In this document: positions 49,824-60,413 of the stretch, in pieces
Position numbering within the stretch: position 1 is the first letter of the stretch
How the letters are laid out: each line of letters opens with the position of its first letter
Assembly (NCBI GenBank): GCA_951394405.1
Contig: OX596339.1
Span: 3,348,001 to 3,412,000, forward strand
DNA length: 64,000 nucleotides
Source: Coprinellus micaceus
Lineage: Eukaryota > Basidiomycota > Agaricomycetes > Agaricales > Psathyrellaceae
Direction of reading: 5' to 3'
Made by a program: the position numbers and the translations under genes
Notes under the pieces: model-generated
The model's database searches: none
What the model saw: only the letters and a program-made list of their open reading frames with translations
What the model was told of the DNA's origin: nothing

Positions 49824-50031
49824 ATGGGGGAACTTTCCAAGAGTACTGGAGTGTCGGTCAAGGGTGCGGTCCGTGGGGGCAACAAGCCATCACTATCGGG
49901 GTAAGCCATCGTGCATGAAGGTCGGGTTCTGGCTCGAAGAGGCCGCGACTGACATCCCCTGTTCGACTCCATACAGGCAGGGTAATGTGGTTAAGTTTGG
50001 GGACAAAGGAAAGCCGCGGCCGGTCAAATAG
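49824..50031 (+). CDS. two-exon microgene I (43 aa, basic Gly/Lys/Ser-rich)
   Basis: Not recognised from any family. Exon 1 (49824-49900) reads MGELSKSTGVSVKGAVRGG and ends at phase 2 within a Gly codon; the donor is GTAAGC. The intron is 76 bp and ends ATACAG. Exon 2 (49977-50031) reads QGNVVKFGDKGKPRPVK and stops. The layout (ATG-GGN start, phase-2 intron after GG, small basic second exon) is shared with the four other copies. There is no signal peptide, membrane segment or Cys. It lies about 340 bp downstream of DUF6533 copy E on the same strand. A real microprotein is inferred from conservation of structure only. Confidence 0.5.
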
Positions 50032-51300
50032 CGTCATGACTGAACTACCACATCTATCCGAGCGGGTTCGTATGTCCTCGGGTGTCAATTTTATATGCAG
50101 TTGTCTGACCGCAATGCCAACAGTTTATTTTTATACCAAATCATAGAAGTGCGCGGACGAAGCAGTCAAATACCCCTCCTCATCTATGTAAAGGCCTTGC
50201 AGGCGATGATGTTCATGAGTCCAAGAAATATGCGTACTATGCAGTCTAGCCTATACACAACCTGTGATAATAAATCCGGCCAACGTCTACAGCTGTCGTG
50301 CCCCGTGCCACGAGAGTAGGGAAAGATACGGTTGAGAGGAAAGGGGGCGCGGAGAGGTTACCCACGGATTGTGGGATCGACTTCTGGGTGATAGGCGCCT
50401 ATCGTGTTATGGCAAGCCCGGGGCCTCCGTACGAACCAGTGCCAGATGCAGTGGGACTTATATGAAAGGAAGCATTGTGGGCCTATAGCGCGCATCGCCT
50501 AGACTGCGATTTCATATCTGGTCCTCATCTGAGACTTGGTCAGAACACATCCTCCTGTCTCCACGGAGCGCTTTCCTTTCACAGTATCATCCGGATCTGC
50601 TTCTTACTTGTAGACCTCAGGACCTTGAGAGAAAGGACGTTGGGAACGTGTTGAGGAGGGCCGCCAGTCCGAGTCAGAGCCAAGCAAAACCAAACAGACG
50701 TGTCCCATTCTCCTTCTAAATTCGGAAGCGCCCGGCGTTCGTCCGCGACCGTCAAGAACCCAGCTCTGGTGAATACTTTCAACGCAAGGGCCATCACGGA
50801 ATTCCACGGTAAAGGCGTCGAGGGTTTTCACAGTGACTAAAGCCGACTCAAAAATAATGGACGTTACATACGATACCCGCAATCGCAACCGTCGCTCCTC
50901 AGGGTTGCGTGTACTCACAGACGAGGCTTGGACAAGCGTGTGACTGGGTGGGTATCCTCGTCCCATTGGGAACCCAGTGGGGAGCAATGAAGGCAGTGCA
51001 GGGTTGGAAAGCAAGAGAGGACATAAGGAGAGCACCTATCCAGGGACTTCTTCCAAAGCCGTCTCTGAATTCGGTGTCCGTGGGTCTTTGGAGAGGAGCT
51101 ATGCTTCTGTGTCTGAGGGTTCTTAGACGATAAGCTATACTGGTGTGCGTCTTATCTGTCTCTGACGGGCTCAAACACTTCGCGAAGCTATGTTGCTGTG
51201 ACCTTCTATGAGCCTCTGTGACCTTATGTGACCCACTTGGCCATGCTCTGATCGCGCTCACTGCGCGTGGCTTGCTCATCGCAGTAAATTCTCTCAGTGC
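50032..51300. other. array spacer I-II
   Basis: This contains a diverged block A-like segment (about 50330-50540, with GATAGGCGCCTAT) and block C (about 50690-50870). The segment 51160-51200 (GCTCAAACACTTCGCGAAGC, a near-palindrome around TTCGCGAA) is almost identical in the III unit at 54187-54225. No gene beyond the repeats is supported. Confidence 0.45.
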
Positions 51301-51308
51301 TTTAAGTA
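51301..51308 (+). promoter_or_regulatory. TTTAAGTA core promoter element, microgene II
   Basis: TTTAAGTA after CTCTCAGTGC, 142 bp before the microgene II start, followed by a CACCACCACCTCAG leader. Confidence 0.55.
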
Positions 51309-51442
51309 CCCCGATGCTCGTAGGAGCGGTCCCAATAGATCCTCCTCTCGCCGTCACCACCACCACCTCAGTGGAAATATCCACCCTTGGAACATCAGAC
51401 GCACGCCACACACACACCCGCCCCGACCAACTCTGAGAAAAC

Positions 51443-51681
51443 ATGGGGGGCCGAAGCATCGTGTGGGCGGGGTAAGTGCATGGCTGGGGGTCATTGGGCT
51501 TTGTCTCAGAACGCCACGGCTCACGTCCTCTTCCTTACCTAGCGCGTCGACCCGAGACAAGATAGGAATACAATTGCGAGGGCCTTCTAAGGACAAGCCA
51601 ACGCCTAAACCAGCGCCCAAGCCTGGGAGTAAGACAGGGACCAAGAAGGGCACCAAGGCGGGGTCGGTGAGGCTCGTGTAA
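51443..51681 (+). CDS. two-exon microgene II (55 aa, Lys/Pro/Gly-rich)
   Basis: Not recognised from any family. Exon 1 (51443-51471) reads MGGRSIVWA and ends GG at phase 2; the donor is GTAAGT. The intron is 71 bp and ends CCTAG. Exon 2 (51543-51681) continues ASTRDKIGIQLRGPSKDK and then a Lys/Pro/Gly/Thr-rich tail (PKPAPKPGSKTGTKKGTK) ending VRLV. The nearest relative is microgene III (54456-54712), with the same intron and a tail that keeps the KPG/KTG rhythm. It is strongly basic, without a signal peptide or membrane helix. Nucleic-acid or other polyanion binding is conceivable; nothing shows it directly. Confidence 0.55.
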
Positions 51682-54322
51682 TGTTGTGAGCTGCACCTTG
51701 CCCGCCGAAACGTATTCGTACGTCTCTCGGGCTCAACATCGTGGTCAATATTTGACCCTTCTAATTAACCAATCTAGGGAACGCCTAAGCGGTCCACCTC
51801 GTCCAATGCAGACTACTCGAGCTAACAAGGCCGCCATATGCCACCTATATTCACGACACCATGGGCCCTGGACCTACGGGATTTAACCTGGGTCGATACC
51901 TACCGCCTTCCATAATTTTGATCAGTAGAAAGACTTGTTTCTGGCTCTCATAGTACATCCTGCCACCCATTTTCCCATTTTCCCATTTTCCTTCTACATA
52001 ATAAATACCTAGTCTACGCCCAGCCTTATCCCTACCTGTTCCCGTACAGTAACCTCTGACCGCGTTTCTCGGCCGCTTCATTTTGTGTACTCAATTTTTG
52101 ACTTCATCAGGGCGTTCTGAAGCAAGAGTGCCTTGGGCTACAAGGATCCCACGAAATCGTGGACGCTCGTCTGAACTCGGTTCGCCTTTACGTCAGGGAC
52201 CCGCCAACCAGTCAAAGATGATGTTGAGTCTTAGCGCCCGTCCCTTTTTGAGTTGACACATAACCACAAACCTGTATTATAGCCCAGCCCACGCACATGC
52301 CGTCTGTAATAGTGATCAAGCCGTCAGACCACCCAAATTGTAAGTAATGACACTCTCGTACATCGTTCTATCTCAACAAGGTCACCCTTGGCTTTGAGAG
52401 GCAGAACTCAAACACCGTCAGGATGGGAGGTCGAAAAACAGGGGCTTTCCACTGAGTAAGCGAGACCAAACAGATTCGCACATCCCTCTTTCTAAATTCG
52501 GATCGTAGCGGCGCAGCGCTGCAGCGCCAGTCCCCGACTCGCGAAGTTGATATTGAACGAACCGGAGGGCAAGCTCGCCCTGGATGGATGGCCCTTGGAT
52601 TCAAGGGGTCACAAGGAACTATATGTGTTCGCCCCGAACCTAATATTTCGCTCACTCGCAGGCACGTGCCCACAATGTGCTTGCCTTCGCTCATTCAAAA
52701 ACAAACATGGCGGAAGGGTGCGCGAGCTCACAACGTGAGGGAAGTTGCACTGAGGGCAGAAGAACCTAGAATAGTGGCAGATAAAGAAGTGACGAGAAAT
52801 GGAGAAACCTGTCGCGTGGATCTCGGGCGAGTCTCGAGACGCGCGAGCTCTGGAGCAAGCCGGACTCGGGGCGAAAAAATCATGGCTCTCGAGATGGAGG
52901 TCAAAGATAGAGATTCAAATTTGTACGCCGGAACCGCATTCCCGCAATCTCTCTTCGTAGTCCATCATGGAGACTAATGGGAGGGTGACCCGACGCGATC
53001 GTCCTGTTCAAGTGCCATCCTCGAAGCAAAAAAGTCGCTAGAACTTCGAATCCCTCCCAACCGCCATGTCCTCGTCTTTCTCAACAACACCTTCGTTATC
53101 GCCACCCTCTGCAGCGCTGGGAGAGCCTTTTCCAGGCCTTTAAGATAGGTGGAAATATCGCCGATGGGCAGTTTTCCTTGAGAAGCGATGCAGTGAAGTA
53201 CGGAGCGACCTCTGAGAAAGTGCCGTTCCTTCCAACCGCCTGCATTGAACCTGTTCCGCAATATCACCGTGATTGGTGTGAAGGTATATCGCGTTGGAGC
53301 CGCTCCTCTTTGTCGAGTGCTGCAGAGGCTTGTGTATCTGGCTGAAGCAGGGGCAGACCTAACTTGGCGAGGGCATGCGCAGCGCACCGAGGGGTTTTCA
53401 GCAACATTGGAACCGTATCCACAGGGCAGGGGTTTCGGGGATGTGCTGAAAGGGATGTGAGAATGAGACTATACGTGCTAAACGGGGCGCATGTGTGAGG
53501 GCGAGGAGCAAAGGAGCGAGTGGCGCTTAGAATGATCATTGACCCCATGATTGCGCTCCAGCAATTCTAGGCCTGGGGAGAAAGAGCTAAGATAAGATAA
53601 AATGATGTTCCCACGACCTGCAGTCCGAACGACAGACAGAATAGCTGTTTCTGCGGTACAGAACCCTCCCCCACCTTGTGGAGTCGGGGAAGCGCGTCCC
53701 TTTGTCTGCAACCATCAAGGACGTCAAGGGCCCTAACTCTAGTACTTTCAAAGAAGCCCTCATCACGGACGTCCACGGCAAAGGCGTGAAGTGTTTTCAC
53801 AGCAACGCAATAAGGCGAGTCAAAATTCAATGGACGTCACACACGATGCCCGCAATCACAACTCTCATTTTCCACAGGGTTGCATGTGCTCACAGACGAG
53901 GTCTGGGCGAGGTACCTGCGGGGCGTGTAACTGGGTGGATATGCCAGTTCCATTGAGTATTCAGCAGTGGGGAGCGGGCGAAGGTAGGTTGGAAAGTAAG
54001 AGAGGATATGAGGAGAACACTTGGGGGTAGGGTATTCATCTCGAGGAAACGAGCGCTTATCTGGGCGTTCTTCCAGAGCCGTCTCTGAATCAGTGCGCGT
54101 GTGTGCCTTTGGAAAGGACCTGTGCTTCTCTGCGCGTGGGCTCTTGGAACCGAAGCTATACTGCTGTGCGTCTTATCTGCCCCTGACAGGCTCAAACACT
54201 TCGCGAAGCTATGTTGCTGTGGCCTTCTATGAACCTCTGTGATGGCACTTGGCCGTGCTCTACTCGCGCTCACAGCGCGTGGCCTGCTCAACGCAGTAAG
54301 GCTGCGTAGGTTCTCTCAGTGC
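51682..54322. other. array spacer II-III
   Basis: The stretch to about 52110 is the shared 3' part of the unit, with a TCCCATTTTCCCATTTTCC tract and AATAAATACC; it recurs at 54713-55135. From 52110 to 53560 the sequence is mostly unique, apart from a partial block C at 52491. From 53690 the next unit begins, where the frame SATIKDVKGPNSSTFKEALI matches a related frame at 50730-50830. No gene is called. Confidence 0.45.
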
Positions 54323-54330
54323 TTTAAGTA
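54323..54330 (+). promoter_or_regulatory. TTTAAGTA core promoter element, microgene III
   Basis: TTTAAGTA after CTCTCAGTGC, 133 bp before the microgene III start; the flanks are nearly identical to those of microgene II. Confidence 0.55.
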
Positions 54331-54455
54331 CCCCGATGCTCGTATGAGCAGTCCCAACAAATCCTTCTCTCACCACCTCCACCACCTCAGCGGAGATCTC
54401 CATCCTCGGAACATCAACCCCACACTCGCCTCTCCTCGATTGACTCCGGAACAAC

Positions 54456-54712
54456 ATGCGTGGCGGCATAGTCATCAAGAGGGTGGGGTAAGTGGATGAC
54501 TGGAACTCATGGTTAGGACACTACGGCTCACGTCCTCTTCCCTACTTAGGCAGTCGAATAAAGACAAGATAGGGATACAATTACAAGGGCCTCATAAGGA
54601 CAAGACGGCGCCTAAGCCAGGGGCCAAGCCAGTGCCCAAGCCTGGGAATAAGACAGGGTCCAAGAAGGGGAACAAGACGGGGGCCAAGGCGGGGCCGGTG
54701 ATGCATGTCTAA
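54456..54712 (+). CDS. two-exon microgene III (64 aa, Lys/Pro/Gly-rich)
   Basis: Not recognised from any family. Exon 1 (54456-54487) reads MRGGIVIKRV and ends GG at phase 2; the donor is GTAAGT. The intron is 62 bp and ends ACTTAG. Exon 2 (54550-54712) reads QSNKDKIGIQLQGPHKDK followed by a tail of KPG, KTG and KKG repeats (KPGNKTGSKKGNKTGAKAG), ending VMHV. Against microgene II the tail has in-frame length differences, and substitutions mostly keep Lys, Pro and Gly, which suggests selection on composition. The product is very basic. Genuine translation is inferred. Confidence 0.55.
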
Positions 54713-56790
54713 CATTAACGTGAGCAGCACTACGTCTGCTGGAGCGGGTTCGTACGTTTCTTGAGCTCGACCTCGCAGACGTTCTCTGACCTTAAACGTG
54801 ATCAATCTAGTAAATGGTCCACCTCGTCAACGTAAAGATCATTCAAGCTAGCAAGGCTGCCATATACCACTAATATTCGCGACACTATGGGCCCTAAATC
54901 TACAGGATTTAAACTGGGTCGAACGGCTGATCACACGTACCGCCTTCCATATGTTTTTCTGGTAGAAAGATTTATTTCTAGGACTTTCGTTATTCATCCT
55001 CCCACCCATTTTCCCAGTCTCCTTCTACCTACCTAGTCTACGCCCAGCATTCTCCCTACCCGTTCCCGTATCGTAACCTCTGGCCGCGTTTCTTGGCCGC
55101 TTTGTGCATCTAATTTTTGACTTCACCAGTTTTTTTTGGAGCCAGTGTGCATCTCACAGGTCCTGACCCCTCACTTACATGCTCAAGGAAGAGTCGTGGT
55201 GGGACAAGGCGACGACGTAGATACTACCAGGGAAGGAGCGCGCTGGGCTGGATCTTGAACTTGAAAGTTCGAATTTCCGCCGTGAACACTGGCCCTTGCA
55301 CCCCGTTGTACCCCAATACCGCAGGAACAGAACCATTACCCCTTAACTGAGATGTGGGTCCAAGTAATCGCCTTCAAGCGATTCAACGACAGGGGCTCCT
55401 GCGAGTGGGAGGCAAATAAAACCAAACCAAGGTGCAACGTAAATCCTCCTTCTAAATTCGGAAGCGCGCCATTTGTCCCGCAACCGCCATCCTCTCCGGC
55501 ACAGCATGGGGGCCGAGTTTCCTTTGGCCAGAGACACGAGGCAAGTTCGTTCGAGGGGACCTAAACCTTTCGATCCCGGGACCGGCGCACGCCAAAGGAT
55601 GTGCATTCGCGAACAAGGAACTAACAGCGGCACCAACGACCGAGGGCCTGTCAAAAGCTCGAATCGTGGACGCCAAGGGATACCCAAAATCGCTATACGG
55701 ACGAGAAACTTGCAGGCCCGGAATACCCACCCTGTTCTATCTCGTCTCTGTCAACCGGGATTCGTGACAGACTGGACCGATTTCTTTGGAGTCTCAATCT
55801 CTCTGTCCTCGTGATTATTCCAGTGCTGCGTCTGACTGCTGGCGCTCCAGGTACATGCTGAGGCTAGGATGCACACGCGACGCCTGCGGGCGACGTACAT
55901 CGTGCTCCGATCCGACATCTCGACGTTAGGAGCCACAGTTCAAGGGGACTCTACCACTGGACACCGGGCCAAGCTCTGCACGCGACTCCTACCTTCGTCT
56001 TGTCACTGGATCCTTCAACTCGAACACTCGTCCTCGGGCTTTCATGAAGGAGGGTTCCGACTCGATTACTTCGATGCGTGCCAGACCGGAGGAGAAACAC
56101 ATCCACGGAATTCGGGGAGTTTCTGTACGTCGCTACCAACAGGTCCGTTGCCACCAACGAGGACAACCCCAAGGCTCGTTAGCTGGCGTGGTGAAGGAGG
56201 GTTGGTCTAGAGTTGCGTTGATGTTTGTAATGCTGCAGGGACACGACGGCGGTGCTAATATGCTGGACAAAGAGGTTCATAGTAAATGGAGTCCGGTTCC
56301 TGTTCCAGGCCGTAGACTGGGCCGCTTCCGGGTGAAGGGCGCCTATTTGATCGAAGGCAAGCCTGGAACCTCCACGGTGCGAATCGGGTCCAGATGCAGT
56401 GGTACTCGAATGAAACGAAGCATCGTGGAACGCACTGTCTAACCCCCGATCTGGTCGTATCTGTCTTCATCTAAAACTGTTGGACAGAGTGGGGTGAGGA
56501 GAAGTTCTATTAAACGATCACTGCTGTAACTGAGGGAGAAACCACGAGAGCTTCCAGTGCTTCACAGGTCGTACCAGTGTATCCTGTGTGGTTCCTGTAG
56601 ACGCACGGCGCAGCGGACGGTACGCAATGCAACTCGACTGAAAGGTGGATAGGGTGTGACGGAGTGAAAGGGGAACTAGTATTGATTAGGGATAGTAAGC
56701 CCTGCTGTACACCACACGGTGGGCACGTTGCTGGGGAGTTTGAGCGCGTGGTGTACTCGAGGCGGTGGTGCTGTGCAGGTTCTCATTGCT
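54713..56790. other. array spacer III-IV
   Basis: 54713-55135 repeats the 3' part of unit II. Block C lies at about 55400-55470. Block A of unit IV lies at 56161-56455 and keeps an open plus-strand frame (VKEGWSRVALMFVMLQGHDG; HSKWSPVPVPGR) that also stays open in unit V. A minus-strand frame overlaps it. No separate gene is called. Confidence 0.45.
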
Positions 56791-56798
56791 TTAAGTAG
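56791..56798 (+). promoter_or_regulatory. TTTAAGTA core promoter element, microgene IV
   Basis: TTTAAGTA after TCTCATTGC, 91 bp before the microgene IV start, followed by a CGCAACCACCACCTCA leader. Confidence 0.55.
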
Positions 56799-56881
56799 TC
56801 TGATGTTAGGATGCAGGTCAACGGAATCTTTTCTCGCAACCACCACCTCACTCTCTGTCAGCCGACCCTCGAGAAAGCGCT

Positions 56882-57089
56882 ATGGGTGAAGGAAATCAAG
56901 TTAAGATTGAGGCTTCCTCTGAGGTTATGGAACCTCCTGTTAAATGCGGGTAGGTGTCTGGGAGCCATTCAACATTGCCTTCCGACCACAGGAGCCTGGG
57001 CTCACATATTTTACCACATTGGATCCAGGTCAACAAAACTAGACAAGGAAGGGTTCATAAGAGGCACTGTTAGTAGGCCGGCAAAGTGA
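56882..57089 (+). CDS. two-exon microgene IV (42 aa)
   Basis: Not recognised from any family. Exon 1 (56882-56949) reads MGEGNQVKIEASSEVMEPP then VKC and ends GG at phase 2; the donor is GTAGGT. The intron is 79 bp and ends ATCCAG. Exon 2 (57029-57089) reads STKLDKEGFIRGTVSRPAK and stops. This second exon lines up with ASTRDKIGIQLRGP of microgene II, showing common descent. The first exon is less basic than in the other copies. There is no signal peptide or membrane helix. The near-twin at 58535 has lost the donor. Confidence 0.5.
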
Positions 57090-58444
57090 CACCATGAACT
57101 CGTACGTCTCCTATTTGAAAAGCTTGAAGGAAACCTTCTGACCCCCGACAAAAATAGTCTATTGGTGTAAGCGCCCGCAAATGGGCGGAGAACACGGTCG
57201 AAGGCCCGCCTTCTCCACCTCACACGACCCCAATAAATGCGCGTTCAAGTTATCCAGCCCAGCCCACGTTCATACCACCTGTACTACTGGCACCTACGAA
57301 TCTGTTCGAATACCCAGTTAAATGTAATAAGTATCTCATGACTCCTTCCGTCTCTGCCCCCCTCCCGACGCCCTCTTATATGAGGCTGCTCCTTACTTGC
57401 TTGTAGATAACGAGTTCTTGAGAGAGGGAGGTGACCCGAGGTTGGGAAACGGGCTCTGAGTTGAGGAGCGGTCGAAAGGCATTCTCGGAAGACAAACGGC
57501 AAGCCAAACCAAACAAAGCCACCGCTGTTCCTCCTTCTAAATTCGGAAGCGCGCCCTTCGTCTGCAACCGTTGGTACCTCTTTCTCAGCGTTGGAACCGA
57601 GCAACGTTTGACCGGGGAAGCTGGACATGGCCTCGTGGGAGAGGAAATATCGCAGCGTCAGTGAGCTTCTCTTCGGAATGAACCGCCATGAACCGTGCCC
57701 TACCCATGCATGCTCGCGCGCTGCAAGCCAACGGGAACCCCCCGCCGGCCTGATAAGCGACTGGCTTGGAGGACGCACTGCCCTACTACAACTAGCTAGC
57801 GCTTCCTCTCCCTGCCAACGCTCCCGATACATGCTGAAGCTGAGATCCTGAGATGAAAACAAAGCCCGCGTCCAAGCTCTGGAGTGTTGGGGCGAACGCA
57901 CCGATATCCGGAGCAAATATTTCAGTCTCTCCCAATGCATAGTCGAACCTACTAACGTAGGATCTTACTGTATATCGAGCATCCGAATGTCCACCTTTGA
58001 ATACAGCTTTGAAGATAGGGGCTCTTGAACGAGGTGCTACACAAAGCCAACTCAAGGCTCGTTGGCTAGTGTGGTGAAGGACCGTTGGTCTAGGGTTGGG
58101 TTGAGGCTTGTAAAGCTGCAGGGACACGACGGCGGTGCTGATGCGTTGGTCAAGGGCGTTCATAGTAAATGGAGTCCGGTTCCTGTTCCAGGTCGCGGAC
58201 TGGGTCACTCCCGGGTGACGGGCGCCTATTTGAGAATGCAAAGCGTGGGATGCAATGGGACTCAGGCTGGGAGCAAGCGAAACATCGTGGCACCCAATGC
58301 CCCACCTCCGACCCGGTCTTATCTCTCCTCATCTAAGCCTTGGGGATAAGGCTTGTTGTAGACCTCACGGTGGGCACGTCCCTGGGGAGTTTGAGCGTGG
58401 TCACGGTATGTTTGAGGCGGTGATGCTGTGCAAGGTCCCAATGA
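57090..58444. other. array spacer IV-V
   Basis: This holds the 3' part of unit IV (57100-57420, repeated after unit V at 58690-59060), block C at 57530-57560, and block A of unit V at 58043-58335, where the plus-strand frame VKDRWSRVGLRLVKLQGHDG remains open. A minus-strand frame in the same stretch (RAPIFKAVFKGG; GETEIFAPDIG) is also similar to one at 59288-59548. No gene is called. Confidence 0.45.
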
Positions 58445-58452
58445 TTTAAGTA
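58445..58452 (+). promoter_or_regulatory. TTTAAGTA core promoter element, microgene V
   Basis: TTTAAGTA 90 bp before the microgene V start, followed by a CGCAACCACCACCTCG leader as in unit IV. Confidence 0.5.
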
Positions 58453-58534
58453 TCTCGATAGTAGGATGGGCGGCCAAGGGAATCCTTCTCGCAACCACCA
58501 CCTCGCCCTCTATTAATCAACTCGAGAAAGCGCT

Positions 58535-58688
58535 ATGGGTCAAGGAAAACCAGTTAAAACGGGCGTGCAAGTGTATGGCTAGGAGCAATTGCCTTCAGAC
58601 CAAAATAGCCTGGCTCACCATTGGGTTTAGGACTGGACATATGGACAAGGAAGGGTTTATAAGAGGGAGTAGGCCACCGCCAAAGTGA
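58535..58688 (+). pseudogene. microgene V, splice donor lost
   Basis: This is the copy most similar to microgene IV. Exon 1 reads MGQGKPVKTGVQVYG. At the phase-2 boundary after GG the sequence is CTAGGA where copy IV has GTAGGT, so the donor GT is gone and unspliced reading stops at once (TAG). The exon 2 equivalent is still open after an acceptor TTTAG (TGHMDKEGFIRGSRPPPK, stop at 58688). Other GT dinucleotides just upstream (GTGCAA, GTGTAT) would give a different phase. Translation of the short 15-residue product alone remains possible. Confidence 0.5.
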
Positions 58689-59826
58689 CACCATGAACTC
58701 GTACGTCTCCCATTTGAAAGGCTTTGGGGGAAATCCTCTGACCCTCGACAAAAATAGTCTATTCTGGTGCAAGCGCCCGCAAATGGGCGGAGAAAGCGGT
58801 CGAAGGCCCCACCTTCTTCCAGCGTAGACCAACCTCGCACGACTCCAACAAATGCGTGTTCAAGTTATCCGGCCAATCCCACGTTCAAACCATCTGTACT
58901 ACTAGCACCTACGAATCCGTTCGAGTACCCAAGTTGAATGTAATAAGTACTACTCTCATGACTCCTTCTGTCTCCACAAAGCGCCCTCCCGATACCCCCG
59001 TGCCTGAGGCTACTCCGTACCCACGTGAAGATAACGAGTTCTTGAGAGAGGAAGAGGAAGGTGAAGGTGCAGGTGAAGGTTGAGAAACGGGCTTTGAGAT
59101 GAGCGTTCAAAAGATCACTGGAGGCAAACGGCAAGCCAAACCAACCGCGCCCTTTGTCTGCAATTGTCGAGACCCTCCTTCTCAGCGTTGGAACCGAGAG
59201 ACGTTTGGCCAGAGAAACGCAGGCATGGCCTCGCAGGAGAGGAAATAGGACAGCGTTGGTGTTTTGAATGAACCTTGGAGACCCCGTTCAACTCGAAGCT
59301 CGGGAGCGTCGGGGCCACATCTCGATATTTAGAGCAAGTATGTCAGTCTCTCCAAATGCGTCGTCGAACCTACTAGCACAACTCAAAGGATAGCTTACTG
59401 TACATCCCCCTTGGAACACGACTTTGAAGATAGGGGCCTCTGAACGAGGCTGCCACACAGAACCAAACAGGGAAGCCACCGCCACACTTTTTCGATCGCT
59501 CGACACCACCGGCCACGACGTCAAAGACCCTCCACGGCCGCCCCCCAAAATCTTTCAATGTGAGTCGCCCATCCCGCCCAAAATCGCATCCAGAACCCCT
59601 GCTCCTCCAACTCGCCACGCTTCTCCCGAGAGATTTGGATGGATTCTGCGTATATGCGCCTGGATGACGACGACGACGAAGACTTGCTGATATGCGATGG
59701 TTTGCAGCGGGATCAAGTGCGATTGGACTTTCGCAGTGCGTATTGGCTTTTGTGTTGGATCCTGGGGTTTATACTGACCTCAACGAACGAACCAGCTTTC
59801 CGACTCAAAAAACCGACTAGCCCAGC
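58689..59826. other. end of array and RPS10 upstream region
   Basis: 58690-59150 repeats the 3' part of unit IV. 59270-59470 repeats the stretch 57880-58040. The RPS10 promoter and leader follow. A short upstream frame starting at 59639 (MDSAYMRLDDDDDEDLL) precedes the RPS10 ATG and overlaps the presumed leader; it could be an upstream ORF or chance. Confidence 0.4.
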
Positions 59827-60413
59827 ATGATCATCTCGAAGCAGAACAGGCGCATCATCTACGAGAACCTCTTCAAGGGTACGCGACTCAGCTCCAAGTT
59901 GTACTCTCGTGGGACGTGGAAAATAACGGGACTGATGGACCATTATTAGAGGGCGTCCTCGTCGCCAAGAAGGACTTCAACGCGCCCAAGCATGAAGAGC
60001 TCGACGTCCCCAACCTCGAGGTCATCAAGGCCATGCAGAGCCTCACCTCCAAGAACTTCGTCAAGACCCAGTTCTCTTGGCAGTGGTACTACTACGTCTT
60101 GACCCCCGAGGGTGTCGAGTACCTCCGCGAGTGGTGCGTCCCAATAGTTGTTCATTCTACCCCGATAGCTCACCCGTTCGTAATGCTCAGGCTCCACCTC
60201 CCCGCCGAGATCGTCCCCGCCACCCACAAGAAGGCCGTCCGTCCCCCCCGCCCCGCCCAGGTCCGTGGCGCCGGCGGCGACGGCGCCTACCGCGCCCCCC
60301 GCGGCGGCGACAGGGACGACTACCGTGGCAAGAAGGACGGCGGTGCCCCCGGTGACTTCCGTCCCCAGTTCGCTGGTGTCGGCCGTGGTGGTGGTGATCC
60401 CGGCTGGGCGTAA
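59827..60413 (+). CDS. RPS10: 40S ribosomal protein S10 (eS10)
   Basis: eS10 is a component of the small ribosomal subunit head. Exon 1 (59827-59878) reads [17 protein letters not shown], then a 71-bp intron. Exon 2 gives [40 protein letters not shown] and [19 protein letters not shown]. After a second intron inside a Trp codon, [18 protein letters not shown] follows, with the usual Arg/Gly-rich tail ending [10 protein letters not shown]. Order and motifs match eukaryotic eS10 throughout, with normal length of about 150 residues. The start is the only one that gives the family N-terminus. It is the first housekeeping gene after the repeat array, so array expansion stopped just upstream of its promoter. 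Confidence 0.96.

Larger units (their letters stand above)
49560..59470. repeat. diverged tandem array containing five microgenes
   Basis: Shared blocks recur across this stretch. Block C, with TTCTAAATTCGGAAGCG, occurs near 50712, 52491 (partial), 55444 and 57530. Block A, with GTAAATGGAGTCCGGTTCC, lies at 56281 and 58164 (1883 bp apart). The TTTAAGTA microgene promoter occurs five times. Units around 50690-52110 and 53690-55135 are one close pair, with start codons 3013 bp apart. Units around 55400-57500 and 57500-59150 are a second pair. The copies are colinear in the same orientation but differ by substitutions and indels, so this is old tandem duplication rather than a recent satellite. 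Confidence 0.75.

Noticed and set aside
51960..51990. TCCCATTTT short tandem repeat as a possible telomeric or satellite element
   Set aside because: Only two to three units, located in the 3' part of an array unit and only partly shared with its sister unit; best seen as a low-complexity tract.
52974..53387. Minus-strand frame with LHCIASQGKLPIGD resembling an ankyrin repeat
   Set aside because: Only one weak ankyrin-like unit, the rest does not fit the repeat, and no exon chain supports it.
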